Shown in pieces: positions 22,167 to 29,884 of a stretch of DNA of 33,736 nucleotides (the stretch's first letter is position 1; each line of letters begins with the position of its first letter). The DNA comes from Clostridia bacterium (GTDB lineage: Bacteria > Bacillota > Clostridia > Oscillospirales > CAG-272), in NCBI GenBank assembly GCA_017532025.1, contig JAFXJX010000098.1, forward strand, positions 1-33,736, given 5' to 3'. The notes under the pieces are model-generated. The model was not told where the DNA came from. It did not search any database and saw nothing but the letters and a program-made list of their open reading frames with translations. The translations under genes were made by a program, and so were the position numbers.

Positions 22167-23209
22167 TCAGTCTCCTTTTTCATATTCTTTTGTACCGCTT
22201 CAAACAAGCCTGAAAGATAGCAAGCGCCAAGTGCGCGGTCAAAAAGACCGTAACCGGGTTTGCCGTCCTCTCCCCAGATGTTTCTGCCGTGGTCGGGGCG
22301 CACGTAGCCGTCAAAGCCATTTTCTACAAGGGCTTTCACAATGCCGTACATATCAAGACTACCCACATCTGTCATATGACCGCATTCATAAAAATCGCGC
22401 GTGTCGGTAAAGGCAATTTGGCGCAGATGGGCAAAGTAGGTACGGGGAGCGAGTAGCCTTGCAAGCTCGACCATATTGTTTTCTCTTGCCGCACCGAGCG
22501 AGCCTGTGCAGAGCGTGATGCCGTTTTCTTTGTCAGGCACGGCGCAGAACAGTCTCTCATAGCTCTCCTTTCCTGTGATGATACGGGGCAGGGAGAACAT
22601 ATCCCACGGCGGATCGTCGGGATGGATTGCCATGTTGATGCCTGCCTTGCGGCAGCTTGGCATAATGCCTTTCAAGAAATAAACGAGGTTTTCGAACAAA
22701 GTTTCGTGGCTCATGCCGCTGTATGCCGAAATCAAAGCCTCCAGCTCTTCGGAGCCGTAGCTTTCATCCCAGCCGGGCAAATGCAGATTGTGCACATCAA
22801 GCGCCATCAGCTCTTCATGACAGTAGGAAAGGGCATTGCTGCCGTCGGCAAGAGGGGTATGTAAATTGGTGCGAAGCCAATCAAACACTGGCATGAAATT
22901 GTAGCAAACGCATCGAACGCCTGCCTTGCCGAGGTTTTCAATCGTCTGTGCATAGTTGGCGATGAGTTTATCGCGGCTCGGTTTGCCAAGCTTGATATCC
23001 TCATGCACAGGCACGCTTTCGATCACTTCCATTTCAAGCCCTGCGGCATTTACTTTTTCTTTTAAGACAAGAATCCGATCAAGCGGCCAAGTCTCTCCCA
23101 CGGGAATGTCGTAGATCGCAGTGACAACGCCCGATAAATTGGGAATTTCACGAATATAGGAAAGCGGGATCGAATCGCCCTCGCCATACCATCTGAATGT
23201 CATTTTCAT
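22163..23209 (-). CDS. uxuA: Mannonate dehydratase
   Basis: This 348-residue TIM-barrel enzyme begins MKMTFRWYGEGDSIPLSYIREIP and contains VVTAIYDIPVGETWP, CYNFMPVFDW, NMAIHPDDPP (metal ligand His-Asp), LCTGSLGA, THFAHLR-like (here YFAHLRQI) and YVRPDHGRNIWGE near the end, all characteristic of UxuA. It dehydrates D-mannonate to 2-keto-3-deoxygluconate in an iron/manganese-dependent way. GGAG precedes the start. It is the second gene of the operon. Confidence 0.95.
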   Translation of the reverse strand: MKMTFRWYGEGDSIPLSYIREIPNLSGVVTAIYDIPVGETWPLDRILVLKEKVNAAGLEMEVIESVPVHEDIKLGKPSRDKLIANYAQTIENLGKAGVRCVCYNFMPVFDWLRTNLHTPLADGSNALSYCHEELMALDVHNLHLPGWDESYGSEELEALISAYSGMSHETLFENLVYFLKGIMPSCRKAGINMAIHPDDPPWDMFSLPRIITGKESYERLFCAVPDKENGITLCTGSLGAARENNMVELARLLAPRTYFAHLRQIAFTDTRDFYECGHMTDVGSLDMYGIVKALVENGFDGYVRPDHGRNIWGEDGKPGYGLFDRALGACYLSGLFEAVQKNMKKETE

Positions 23210-23221
23210 ATCAAGTCTCCT

Positions 23222-24562
23222 TTAAGCTAAGGATAAAAAGTCTTTGATATTGGTATATGAGATGCGCTTGACAAGCTCCTCAGCAGAGTCAATATCATAT
23301 TCTCCCTTTTCCACGCGCTCTGCCACAAAGCTTGAAAGAATGCGGCGGAAAAAGTCAAAACGCACATAAGAAGCAAACGAGCGGCTGTCGGTCAGCATAC
23401 CGAGGTTTGTGCCGAGTACGGCATATTCGGCAATCGCTTCAAGCTGTTTTTCAATGCCGCCAAGGGTGTCGTTAAACCACCAAGCCGCGCCTACGCGGAT
23501 ATTTGGAAACGCGCCCGAAAGGGTACAAAGAGCAGGCACAGCCGAGGGATTCAAGGAATACAGCACCGTTTTGGGAAGCGCATTTTTCTTCTGTAACGTA
23601 TCGAAAAAGACGGCAAGTCGGTCGGTATCCACAAAGCCCCGCATCACGTCAAAGCCTGCGTCTTTGCCGACGGTGTTAAACATTTGCGTGTTCACGTTGC
23701 GCAAGGTGCCAAAGTGCATCTGCATCACCATGCCGCGGCGGGTGTATTCTTCGGCAAGAAAATAGGTCAAGTGCGAAGTCAAACGGGCAAGATCGTCTCT
23801 TTCAAGGGTAAGCCTTCTTTCAAACAGAGACGCCGCCGTTACCTCATTGCAATCGGCAAGCGGCAAAAAATCCATGCCGTGGTCGGCAATTTTGCATCCC
23901 TTTGCCAAGAAAAAGTCAAGCCGCGCCGAAAGCGCTTTTTTCACGCCCTCAAGTGAGTCGGTGACAATGCCGGAAGCTTTTTCAAGTTCAAGAAGCGCAC
24001 CGTTGTCACAGGTGAGAATACGGTCGGGACGGAAGGTCGGGGCAACCTTGGTTTCGCCGTAGGTTCCGTGATACACAAGTGTGGATGTCGGATCGTCGGT
24101 GGTGGCAATGTATTCCACGTGAAACATCTCTAAAATGTCCGAAACGTGTAAGCTTTTGAGCTTTTCATTGGCAATTTCAAGAATCTTCGGCGCGTTTTCC
24201 TTGTTCAAGGGCAGAGTAATGCCAAAGAGAAGCTTCAACTCAAGCTGTGTGAAATAGTAAAGCGGGTTGCCAAAAAGCAGCGGAAAGATCTCGGCGTACT
24301 TCATAAATTTTTCATCAAAGGAAGCATCCCCCGTGATGTAATGCTCGTCCACACCGCAAAGCCGCATGGCGCGCCATTTGTAATGGTCACCCGAAAGCCA
24401 AAGCTCACCGAGAGAAGAGAAGCTTTTGTCCGTGGCAATTTCTTTTTCGTTCAAGTGACAGTGGTAGTCCACAATAGGGAGATCTTTGATTTTTTCATAC
24501 AGCATAACCGCTGTTTCGTTTGTCAGAAGAATGTTATTTCCAAAAAATTCTCGTTTTGCCAT
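23222..24562 (-). CDS. uxaC: Glucuronate/galacturonate isomerase
   Basis: This 446-residue member of the amidohydrolase-like uronate isomerases has MLYEKIKDLPIVDYHCHLNEKEI with the metal-binding HCH, HYKWRAMRLCGV, FHVEYIATTDDPTS, GMVMQMHFGTLRNVNTQMF, AAWWFNDTLGGIEKQL and MLTDSRSFASYVRFDFFRRIL, all family hallmarks. It isomerises D-glucuronate to fructuronate and galacturonate to tagaturonate. As first gene of the operon it has a clear promoter at 24595-24623. Only the glucuronate branch is complete here; no tagaturonate reductase or altronate dehydratase is in the window. Confidence 0.95.
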   Translation of the reverse strand: MAKREFFGNNILLTNETAVMLYEKIKDLPIVDYHCHLNEKEIATDKSFSSLGELWLSGDHYKWRAMRLCGVDEHYITGDASFDEKFMKYAEIFPLLFGNPLYYFTQLELKLLFGITLPLNKENAPKILEIANEKLKSLHVSDILEMFHVEYIATTDDPTSTLVYHGTYGETKVAPTFRPDRILTCDNGALLELEKASGIVTDSLEGVKKALSARLDFFLAKGCKIADHGMDFLPLADCNEVTAASLFERRLTLERDDLARLTSHLTYFLAEEYTRRGMVMQMHFGTLRNVNTQMFNTVGKDAGFDVMRGFVDTDRLAVFFDTLQKKNALPKTVLYSLNPSAVPALCTLSGAFPNIRVGAAWWFNDTLGGIEKQLEAIAEYAVLGTNLGMLTDSRSFASYVRFDFFRRILSSFVAERVEKGEYDIDSAEELVKRISYTNIKDFLSLA

Positions 24563-24594
24563 CTTGCCACTCCGTTTTTTTATATCTTTTTTTC

Positions 24595-24623
24595 ATTGTA
24601 GCATCTTTTTTGGTTTCTGTAAA
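24595..24623 (-). promoter_or_regulatory. Promoter of the uronate operon
   Basis: On the minus strand TTTACA (24623-24618) and TACAAT (24600-24595) are 17 bases apart, about 33 bases before the uxaC start. Confidence 0.75.
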
Positions 24624-24658
24624 TATTTTTTGCAAAAATGTTCTTTGATTCTGTAAGA

Positions 24659-24673
24659 GAGGATATCATCCTC
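24659..24673. promoter_or_regulatory. Palindrome upstream of the uronate promoter, possible operator
   Basis: The perfect dyad GAGGAT-ATC-ATCCTC is centred about 45 bases upstream of the -35 element. It could bind a uronate-responsive regulator, but no regulator gene is in the window. Confidence 0.35.
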
Positions 24674-24728
24674 GCGTTAACAAACGAATAGGATAAAAGA
24701 AATTTGATTCGATAAACAAACGATAACC

Positions 24729-24753
24729 GGTAGGGGAGGGCTTGCTCCTCCCG
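24729..24753 (+). repeat. REP palindrome C, intergenic
   Basis: It begins GGTAG, then GGGAGG, CTTGCT and CCTCCCG. It equals the REP inside the RAYT gene except for one G missing in the loop. The flank TTTCACGGTCAATTG also resembles that beside the RAYT copy. Confidence 0.82.
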
Positions 24754-24793
24754 TTTCACGGTCAATTGTTATTATACAAAATTTGATTATTTT

Positions 24794-24819
24794 CGGGAGC
24801 ACCAAGGCGCTCCCCTACC
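24794..24819 (-). repeat. REP palindrome D, intergenic, inverted partner of C
   Basis: On the minus strand it reads GGTAG then GGGAGC...GCTCCCG. The foot and ends match the other copies, while the stem bases differ in compensating pairs (GGGAGC/GCTCCC instead of GGGAGG/CCTCCC). C and D are separated by 40 AT-rich bases, a BIME-like arrangement. Confidence 0.75.
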
Positions 24820-24830
24820 GGTAAAATAAA

Positions 24831-24863
24831 AAAACAAAGCCTCGAAAGGCTTTGTTTTTTATT
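24831..24863 (-). terminator. Terminator of the rpmH-jag operon
   Basis: The 12-bp stem AAAACAAAGCCT / AGGCTTTGTTTT with a four-base loop lies just after the jag stop at 24864. It has a T7 run on the minus strand. Confidence 0.88.
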
Positions 24864-25511
24864 TTACTTCTTGCTGTTATCGAGGAAGACCACGATGCGG
24901 CGGTTGTTTTCCACGCCGATCGAGTTGGTCATCACACCCGTAATGCCCTGAATTTCAGAGTGAATGATGCGACGCTCGTAAGCGCACATCGGTTCAAGGG
25001 TCACGCTTCTTTTGTACTTGAGAACTCTTGCGGCGGTTCTTCTGGCAAGGTTACGGAGGGTCTGCTCGCGCTTGGCTCTGTAGCCTTCAATGTCCACAAG
25101 GATTCTGGTGTATGCTCTGTCATCGTCCTCATCTGCTTTCTTGTTGGCAGCAAGGTTGACAAGATACTGAAGCTGATCGAGTGTTTCACCGTGGTGACCG
25201 ATCAGGATACCGGCGTCGTCACCGGCAATCGAGATCACTTTGTTGCCCTCATCGTTTTCCGAAAGGGTAACGTCTGCTTCGATCTGCATATCTTCGATCA
25301 GAGTTTTCACAAAGTTAACTCCGATATCAATCGGCAAAAGCTCATAGATCACTTTTACCTTGGCAGGCTGTTCTCCGAAACCGAGAAAGCCTTTTTTGGC
25401 TTTGGCAAGCACTTCATAGGAAACCTGTTCAGGTGAAACGCCAAGCTCACGAGCTCCGCGTTCCACTGCGATTTCCACAGTCTTGCCACTTGCGATATAT
25501 TCTTTTTTCAT
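24864..25511 (-). CDS. jag: RNA-binding protein KhpB (Jag/EloR)
   Basis: This 215-residue protein has three parts: Jag-N (residues 1-53; KKGFLGFGEQPAKVKV), a KH domain (about 75-150) with the GxxG-type loop IGHHGETLDQLQYLVN, and an R3H domain (about 152-212) with LARRTAARVLKYKRS and ERRIIHSEIQG. KhpB pairs with KhpA to bind RNA and tunes cell elongation and division in Firmicutes. It is the last gene of rpmH-rnpA-yidD-yidC-jag, the usual order. 27 bases separate it from yidC. Confidence 0.95.
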   Translation of the reverse strand: MKKEYIASGKTVEIAVERGARELGVSPEQVSYEVLAKAKKGFLGFGEQPAKVKVIYELLPIDIGVNFVKTLIEDMQIEADVTLSENDEGNKVISIAGDDAGILIGHHGETLDQLQYLVNLAANKKADEDDDRAYTRILVDIEGYRAKREQTLRNLARRTAARVLKYKRSVTLEPMCAYERRIIHSEIQGITGVMTNSIGVENNRRIVVFLDNSKK

Positions 25512-25538
25512 TGAATCATTGCCTTTCTGAAAAAACGA

Positions 25539-26519
25539 TTATTCGTCATCGTCATCAATGTGGTGGAGTGAACGGTAGGTTTTACCGGAAGGTAACGTTC
25601 TGGTACCCGAGCCACCCTTCGGGCCTTTTCCGCGCATCGCGCGTTCCGCGTCGCGGTAATCTTGATCGGTAAAGGTGGGGTAGGGATACATCTTCTTGAG
25701 AATGAACTGCTGACCCACGCCGAGAAGCGACTGGAAGATCCAGTAAATGCCAAGGAAGGCGGGGAAGGTGAATGCCATGAAGGCAATCATCAGCGGCATG
25801 GTGAAGTCCATGATAAATGTGGCGCAGCCGCCATTTTGCTGTACAGGCTGATAGCTCATCTTGCGAATCAGCTTGGAGCTCAAAAACTGTGCGGCAAACA
25901 CAAGCACGGGGATGATGATCATCCAGGTGTAGAAGGAAGGAGCATCACCGAGGTTAACGCCGAAGAGGTCAAAGTCGGGGATGTTTGCGGTTGCAATGCC
26001 TTTACTTTCAAACATTGCCTTGTTGTTGTGAATGATATTTGCCATATCAAGCTCACTGCCGACATATTTACCGTCAGCCAAAGTGATCTTGAGTGTTTCG
26101 GCATTGGCAACGATCACTTCTTTGACAGCTTTGATCTGATCTGCCGAGAAGTTGGCAATATAGGAAAGCGGTCTGTAAATCGCCTGATAAACGATCAAAA
26201 TAATAGGAAGCTGAATCAGCATCGGCAAACAACCCGCAAACTGGTTGTAGTTGTTCGCGCGGTACATATTCTGAATTTCCATCTGCATCTGATTCTGCGC
26301 TTCGCGGTCGCTCTCTCTGCCAACATATTTTTTACGGATCGCCATTTCCTTCGGGCGAAGGGAGGCTTGTTTCACAGAGTTTTTCTGCTGCTTGATGCCG
26401 AAAGGAAGCATCAGTACCTTGACAACAAGCGCAAACAAAAGAACTGCCAAGAGGTAGCTGCCCAAAAAGCTGTTGAAGAACGAAAGGACAGCACCAATTG
26501 CTCTAAAAATATAACTCAT
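25539..26519 (-). CDS. yidC: Membrane protein insertase YidC
   Basis: The start at ATG 26519 gives MSYIFRAIGAVLSFF; an upstream in-frame TTG at 26549 is less likely. The 326-residue Gram-positive type lacks the large periplasmic domain. A first helix ending LPFGIKQQ leads into the charged cytoplasmic loop (KQASLRPKEMAIRKKYVGRESDREAQNQM). Further helices around LPMLIQLPIILIVYQAIY, FYTWMIIIPVLVF and TMPLMIAFMAFTFPAFLGIYWIF follow, then an acidic-ended tail. No lipobox is visible, unlike Bacillus SpoIIIJ. It inserts small membrane proteins, alone or with Sec. A 9-bp dyad lies in its leader. Confidence 0.93.
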   Translation of the reverse strand: MSYIFRAIGAVLSFFNSFLGSYLLAVLLFALVVKVLMLPFGIKQQKNSVKQASLRPKEMAIRKKYVGRESDREAQNQMQMEIQNMYRANNYNQFAGCLPMLIQLPIILIVYQAIYRPLSYIANFSADQIKAVKEVIVANAETLKITLADGKYVGSELDMANIIHNNKAMFESKGIATANIPDFDLFGVNLGDAPSFYTWMIIIPVLVFAAQFLSSKLIRKMSYQPVQQNGGCATFIMDFTMPLMIAFMAFTFPAFLGIYWIFQSLLGVGQQFILKKMYPYPTFTDQDYRDAERAMRGKGPKGGSGTRTLPSGKTYRSLHHIDDDDE

Positions 26520-26536
26520 TGTACAAATGACCTTTC

Positions 26537-26587
26537 TTCCGTGATACAAAACTGCCCGGCAACAGAGTAATAAAAGGAATCACGGAA
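26537..26587 (-). promoter_or_regulatory. Leader hairpin upstream of yidC
   Basis: TTCCGTGAT (26537-26545) and ATCACGGAA (26579-26587) are perfect 9-bp complements around a 33-base loop. In the mRNA the stem ends just before the AAAGG ribosome binding site of yidC. An overlapping 26-codon reading frame (GTG at about 26572, preceded by AAAGGA) runs out of frame across the yidC start. Confidence 0.45.
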
Positions 26588-26649
26588 ATTTTCCTTTATG
26601 ATTTTGGTTTTTACGATCAAATAAAACCGATGATACACAGAACGCTCGA

Positions 26650-26976
26650 TCAATTCGGCGGTGTCGCAAAGTCGCCTTTGTTCTGTTGTTTGGAAGCCTT
26701 TTTTAACGCCTTAGCTTCCTTTTTGGCTTTTCTTTTCGCAAGAAACCGTCTTTTAAGCTTGTTGACAGGCACAGGGTCTTCGCCATAACCGCCATAGGGA
26801 TTACAGCGCAAAATCCGCCAGAGCGCCAAAATAAGCCCCACGACAACGCCCCATTCCATGATTGCCTCAATGGCATACTGCGAACAAGTGGGGTGAAACC
26901 GACAGCAGGGCGGCTTATTCGGCGAGATGAATTTCTGATAAAAACGGATCGGTAAAATGAAAAGTTTTTTCAGCAT
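26650..26976 (-). CDS. yidD: Membrane protein insertion efficiency factor YidD
   Basis: This 108-residue protein has the signature [31 protein letters not shown], with the conserved CRF-P-T-CS-Y motif, followed by [24 protein letters not shown]. It has a basic C-terminal extension of about 35 residues ([20 protein letters not shown]). YidD is a peripheral membrane protein that assists YidC; the gene sits between rnpA and yidC as usual. Confidence 0.95.
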   Translation of the reverse strand: MLKKLFILPIRFYQKFISPNKPPCCRFHPTCSQYAIEAIMEWGVVVGLILALWRILRCNPYGGYGEDPVPVNKLKRRFLAKRKAKKEAKALKKASKQQNKGDFATPPN

Positions 26977-27062
26977 ATTTCTTACTTTGTCAACGACATA
27001 CAGAAAAAGCGAAAGATGAAAATAAAGTTGCCGTCTATTCCCATCTCTTGCTTCTTTATATG

Positions 27063-27443
27063 TTACTTTTTGGCATACAACCCGAGCTTTGCGGCGGCAT
27101 AGGTCAAGTCTTTTAATACATCGCCGCTTTTGGCTTCGTTGCAGGCTTCTCTTGCCGAAATGACAATCAGCTTGCCAACAACCAACTCACGCTGCTTTGT
27201 CAGACTGCGCCACGCCTCACGGATGATGCGCTTGGCTCGGTTTCTTTCCACCGCGCCGCCCAGCTTTTTGGTAGCCGAGATGCCAACGCGGTTGACGATT
27301 TTCTTTTGCGGATGACTCTTCTGCAAAAAACGGGCATGCTTGTCGTCAAGAACAAATAAAACAATGCGCTTGCAAACCACCTTTTGCCCCTTTTGATAGG
27401 ATTTCACAAACAGATGGTTTTCGTTCAACACTCCGTATTTCAA
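27063..27443 (-). CDS. rnpA: Ribonuclease P protein component
   Basis: The start is placed at TTG 27443 ([12 protein letters not shown]), six bases after a GGGGG stretch, because the homologous N-terminus begins here; earlier in-frame codons add a non-conserved Cys-rich piece. The 126-residue protein contains [29 protein letters not shown], with the RNR motif that contacts the M1 RNA. It assists 5' maturation of tRNAs. Confidence 0.92.
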   Translation of the reverse strand: MKYGVLNENHLFVKSYQKGQKVVCKRIVLFVLDDKHARFLQKSHPQKKIVNRVGISATKKLGGAVERNRAKRIIREAWRSLTKQRELVVGKLIVISAREACNEAKSGDVLKDLTYAAAKLGLYAKK

Positions 27444-27487
27444 AGAAAAACCCCCGATCTTAGGGCAAGACAAACACAATCAAAACA

Positions 27488-27530
27488 AAAACCCCCGAAG
27501 AGGGAAAAAGTCCCTGCCGACGGCGGTTTT
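27488..27530 (-). terminator. Possible attenuator between rpmH and rnpA
   Basis: On the minus strand AAAACCGCCG pairs imperfectly with CGGGGGTTTT, enclosing AGGGAC/TCCCT and ending in TTTTTG. It may reduce read-through from the highly expressed rpmH. Confidence 0.35.
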
Positions 27531-27537
27531 AGTGAGA

Positions 27538-27672
27538 TCAATAGGAAAGTCTTGCTCTTCCTTTTTGTCTTCTTCTCTTGAGAACTTTGCGTCCGTTAGC
27601 CGTGCTCATTCTTTTTCTGAAGCCGTGCTCTTTCTTTCTCTGACGAACCTTAGGCTGATATGTTCTAAGCAT
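27538..27672 (-). CDS. rpmH: Ribosomal protein L34
   Basis: This 44-codon gene translates to a very basic protein beginning [18 protein letters not shown], then [21 protein letters not shown] and ending ARLSY, the complete L34 sequence pattern. GAAGGTG precedes the ATG at 27672. It lies 94 bases upstream of the rnpA start, as in nearly all bacteria. L34 belongs to the large ribosomal subunit. Confidence 0.97.
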   Translation of the reverse strand: MLRTYQPKVRQRKKEHGFRKRMSTANGRKVLKRRRQKGRARLSY

Positions 27673-27766
27673 TTTTACACCTTCTTTCAAATGATCGCGC
27701 CGGGATTTCGGCGCTTCTTGGGCAAAGCAGCACTCTGCCGCCTGCTCCCATTTTGCGACAGTTACT

Positions 27767-27796
27767 ATTATAACCGCAAACAGGCGGGTTTGTCAA
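27767..27796 (-). promoter_or_regulatory. Promoter of the rpmH operon
   Basis: On the minus strand a perfect TTGACA (27796-27791) and a perfect TATAAT (27772-27767) have an 18-base spacer. It should be strong, as expected for rpmH. The mRNA leader is about 90 bases and contains a GCGCCGGGATTTCGGCGC-type hairpin (27699-27716). Confidence 0.85.
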
Positions 27797-28002
27797 GAGT
27801 TTTTTTTCACTTTTCGCAAACAAAATCCTTAAATTTGTAAACTTACAAAGAACAAATTGTAAAAAAATATCTTTTTTTCTTTCTTAGTCCAGAAAATGAT
27901 TGCATTTTTCTGCCTTATAATATATAATAATATTATCTATGATTGTATATAAGAAGACCATTCTATTTACTGGATAAAAATCACTCGAAAGGAACCGTTC
28001 AA
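27797..28002 (+). promoter_or_regulatory. Divergent region upstream of dnaA with its promoter
   Basis: TTGCAT (27900-27905), a 17-base spacer and TATAAT (27923-27928) lie in a very AT-rich stretch. The ribosome binding site AAAGGAA is at 27988-27994. No canonical TTATCCACA box was found between rpmH and dnaA, so the DnaA boxes appear confined to the dnaA-dnaN side. Confidence 0.65.
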
Positions 28003-29337
28003 ATGCAGGAATACAAAGATTTATGGGAAAGCATTCTTGCCTCCCTTCGCGAAAAATACATGACCAATATCACGGTGGACCTTTGGTTCAAGGAAGCGGA
28101 GCTTGTCTCCTTAAACGATGAGATCGCGGTGCTTACGCACACAAGCCCGTTTAAGAAGTCCATGATTGAAACCCGTCATATCGGCACACTCAATCAGGTT
28201 TTTGAAGAAGTGCTCGGTTTTCCTGTAAAAATTGTGGTTCGTCTTGCGGGAGAAGCTGCCGAGGCAGAAGAAAGGAAGCCTGAGGTAAAAAAACCCGAGC
28301 CGATCGAAGCGCCCGGTTACATTCCCTTTAACAGCGAATATACCTTTGATAATTTCGTAGTAGGCGGTTCAAACAAATTTGCCCATGCTGCCTGCACGGC
28401 AGTTGCCACCAACCCCGCATCCGAATACAATCCGCTTTTCATTTACGGCTCCTCGGGTCTTGGCAAAACGCATCTTCTCAACGCCATCATGAACGAAATG
28501 AAACGGCGCGACCCGAACATTCTGATTATGTATGTAAAGGGTGACGACTTCACCAATCAGATGATTGAAAGCATTGTCACAGAAACCCGCGAAAAATTCC
28601 GCGCCAAATACAGAAAAGCTGACGTGCTTCTGATTGACGACATTCAGTTCATTGCCGGTAAAAACTCAACACAGGAAGAGTTTTTCCATACCTTCAATGC
28701 GCTGTATGAAGACAGAAAGCAGATCATTATGACCTCTGACCGTCCTCCGCGTGACATCAAAACACTTGAAGACCGTCTGAAGACACGATTTGAATGGGGT
28801 CTTACGGTTGATATTCAGCCGCCGGACTTTGAGCTTCGTATTGCCATTATGAAAAATAAGGCAAAAATGATGAATATGACACTTCCGGACGAAGTGCTTA
28901 ACCTGATTGCCGAAAACTTGAAAAGCAACATCCGTCAGCTTGAAGGTGCGATCAAGCGCATTTGTGCAAAAGCGTATCTGAACGGCGAGCAGGTTACACT
29001 TGAGCTTGCCAAGGAGTGTATTTCCGCCATGATCGTTTCAAACGATCCGCCTGAGGTTACGGCAAAGAAGATCATTGAAACGGTATCCAAAAAATACGGC
29101 ATTCCCACAGAAGAAATTTACGGCAGAAAGAGAACCAAGCCAATCTCCAACGCCCGTAACGTCAGTATTTATATCATTCGCAAGATCACCTCGCTGTCTT
29201 TGACCGCCATCGCACAGATTTTTGACCGCGACCACACCACTGTGATGTCAGCTGTCAAGTCGGTAACTGAGGAAATCAAAACCAACCCCTTGATTGAAAT
29301 TGAAATCAACGAAATGATCAAGGAGATCACCGAGTGA
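28003..29337 (+). CDS. dnaA: Chromosomal replication initiator DnaA
   Basis: The start is ATG 28003 behind AAAGGAACC, giving MQEYKDLWESIL. The 444-residue protein has domain I (1-85), a short acidic linker (AEEAEERKPEVKKPEP-like) and the AAA+ domain with Walker A GSSGLGKTH (about 155-163), Walker B VLLIDDIQF and sensor TSDRPPRDIKTLEDRLKTRFEWG. Domain IV has ARNVSIYIIRKITSLSLTAIAQIFDRDHTTVMSAVK, whose DRDHTTV motif reads DnaA boxes. It initiates replication at the adjacent origin. Its stop overlaps the next start. Confidence 0.98.
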   Translation: MQEYKDLWESILASLREKYMTNITVDLWFKEAELVSLNDEIAVLTHTSPFKKSMIETRHIGTLNQVFEEVLGFPVKIVVRLAGEAAEAEERKPEVKKPEPIEAPGYIPFNSEYTFDNFVVGGSNKFAHAACTAVATNPASEYNPLFIYGSSGLGKTHLLNAIMNEMKRRDPNILIMYVKGDDFTNQMIESIVTETREKFRAKYRKADVLLIDDIQFIAGKNSTQEEFFHTFNALYEDRKQIIMTSDRPPRDIKTLEDRLKTRFEWGLTVDIQPPDFELRIAIMKNKAKMMNMTLPDEVLNLIAENLKSNIRQLEGAIKRICAKAYLNGEQVTLELAKECISAMIVSNDPPEVTAKKIIETVSKKYGIPTEEIYGRKRTKPISNARNVSIYIIRKITSLSLTAIAQIFDRDHTTVMSAVKSVTEEIKTNPLIEIEINEMIKEITE

Positions 29338-29576
29338 TGTTTCTCTCGCTCTACAACGGCTTCCTTCTTAAAGAAGAAGAGATCATCGGCATCTTCGATC
29401 TCGACAGCGCCACAGAAATGCGTGACTCCAGACGCTTTCTTCGCGAAGCGGAGGCGCAGGGCAAAATGCGAGTTGCCGCCAAAAACATTCCACGCTCCTT
29501 TGTGGTCACTGAAAATGCAGTCTATCTTTCGCATTCTTCGGCTTCATCGCTGTACAAAAGCTTAACAGAACTTTGA
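29337..29576 (+). CDS. RemB-like small regulator (DUF370 family)
   Basis: The start is ATG 29337, overlapping the dnaA stop (TGATG). The 79-residue protein has MFLSLYNGFLLKEEEIIGIFDLDSA and NIPRSFVVTENAVYLSHSSASSLYK, matching the pattern of RemB/YaaB-type proteins of the RemA/DUF370 group (V/I-I-G-I-F-D-x-D, K-S-F-V-V-T). RemA and RemB act in biofilm matrix control in Bacillus, where remB lies after recF. Here it is coupled to dnaA and precedes the origin. Confidence 0.82.
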   Translation: MFLSLYNGFLLKEEEIIGIFDLDSATEMRDSRRFLREAEAQGKMRVAAKNIPRSFVVTENAVYLSHSSASSLYKSLTEL

Positions 29577-29884
29577 GTTATCCACCTTTATCCACATTTT
29601 GTTGATAACTTATCCTGTGGAAAGTTTGTGGAAAATAAGGACAAATTTTGGTCCTTCTGTTTTTCAAAACTTTTCCCCACGCAAATCACAGGCGAGGAAA
29701 GGCTACTCTCCACAGTGATTACCTACAAAAAACCGCATCAGAAAAGGGTATTTACCACTTTTACACAGTTTTAACAGACACTACTGCTGCTACTGCTGGT
29801 TTTAAATAAGAATTTATCTATTTTATTTTTTATTCCGAAAGAGCGGACAGGCCTTCCGCCTTTTCAGTGAAAGGATCTAAACTT
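29577..29884 (+). other. Candidate origin of replication (oriC) between dnaA and dnaN
   Basis: A DnaA box cluster is visible. TTATCCACC is at 29578-29586 and the perfect TTATCCACA at 29588-29596. TTATCCTGT is at 29610-29618, and inverted TGTGGAAAA at 29627-29635 (one mismatch). Weaker sites include CTCTCCACA at 29706-29714. A trinucleotide run CTACTGCTGCTACTGCTG (29781-29798) comes next, then 37 bases almost entirely A/T (29800-29836), as expected for a DnaA-trio and unwinding element. The dnaN ribosome binding site AAAGGAT is at about 29871. Confidence 0.8.

Noticed and set aside
20309..24062. Long open frames on the plus strand opposite the uronate genes
   Set aside because: They mirror highly conserved enzymes on the minus strand, lack ribosome binding sites and show no recognisable motifs.
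27673..28002. A second oriC part upstream of dnaA
   Set aside because: The sequence is AT-rich but no TTATCCACA-like box was found on either strand, only promoters.
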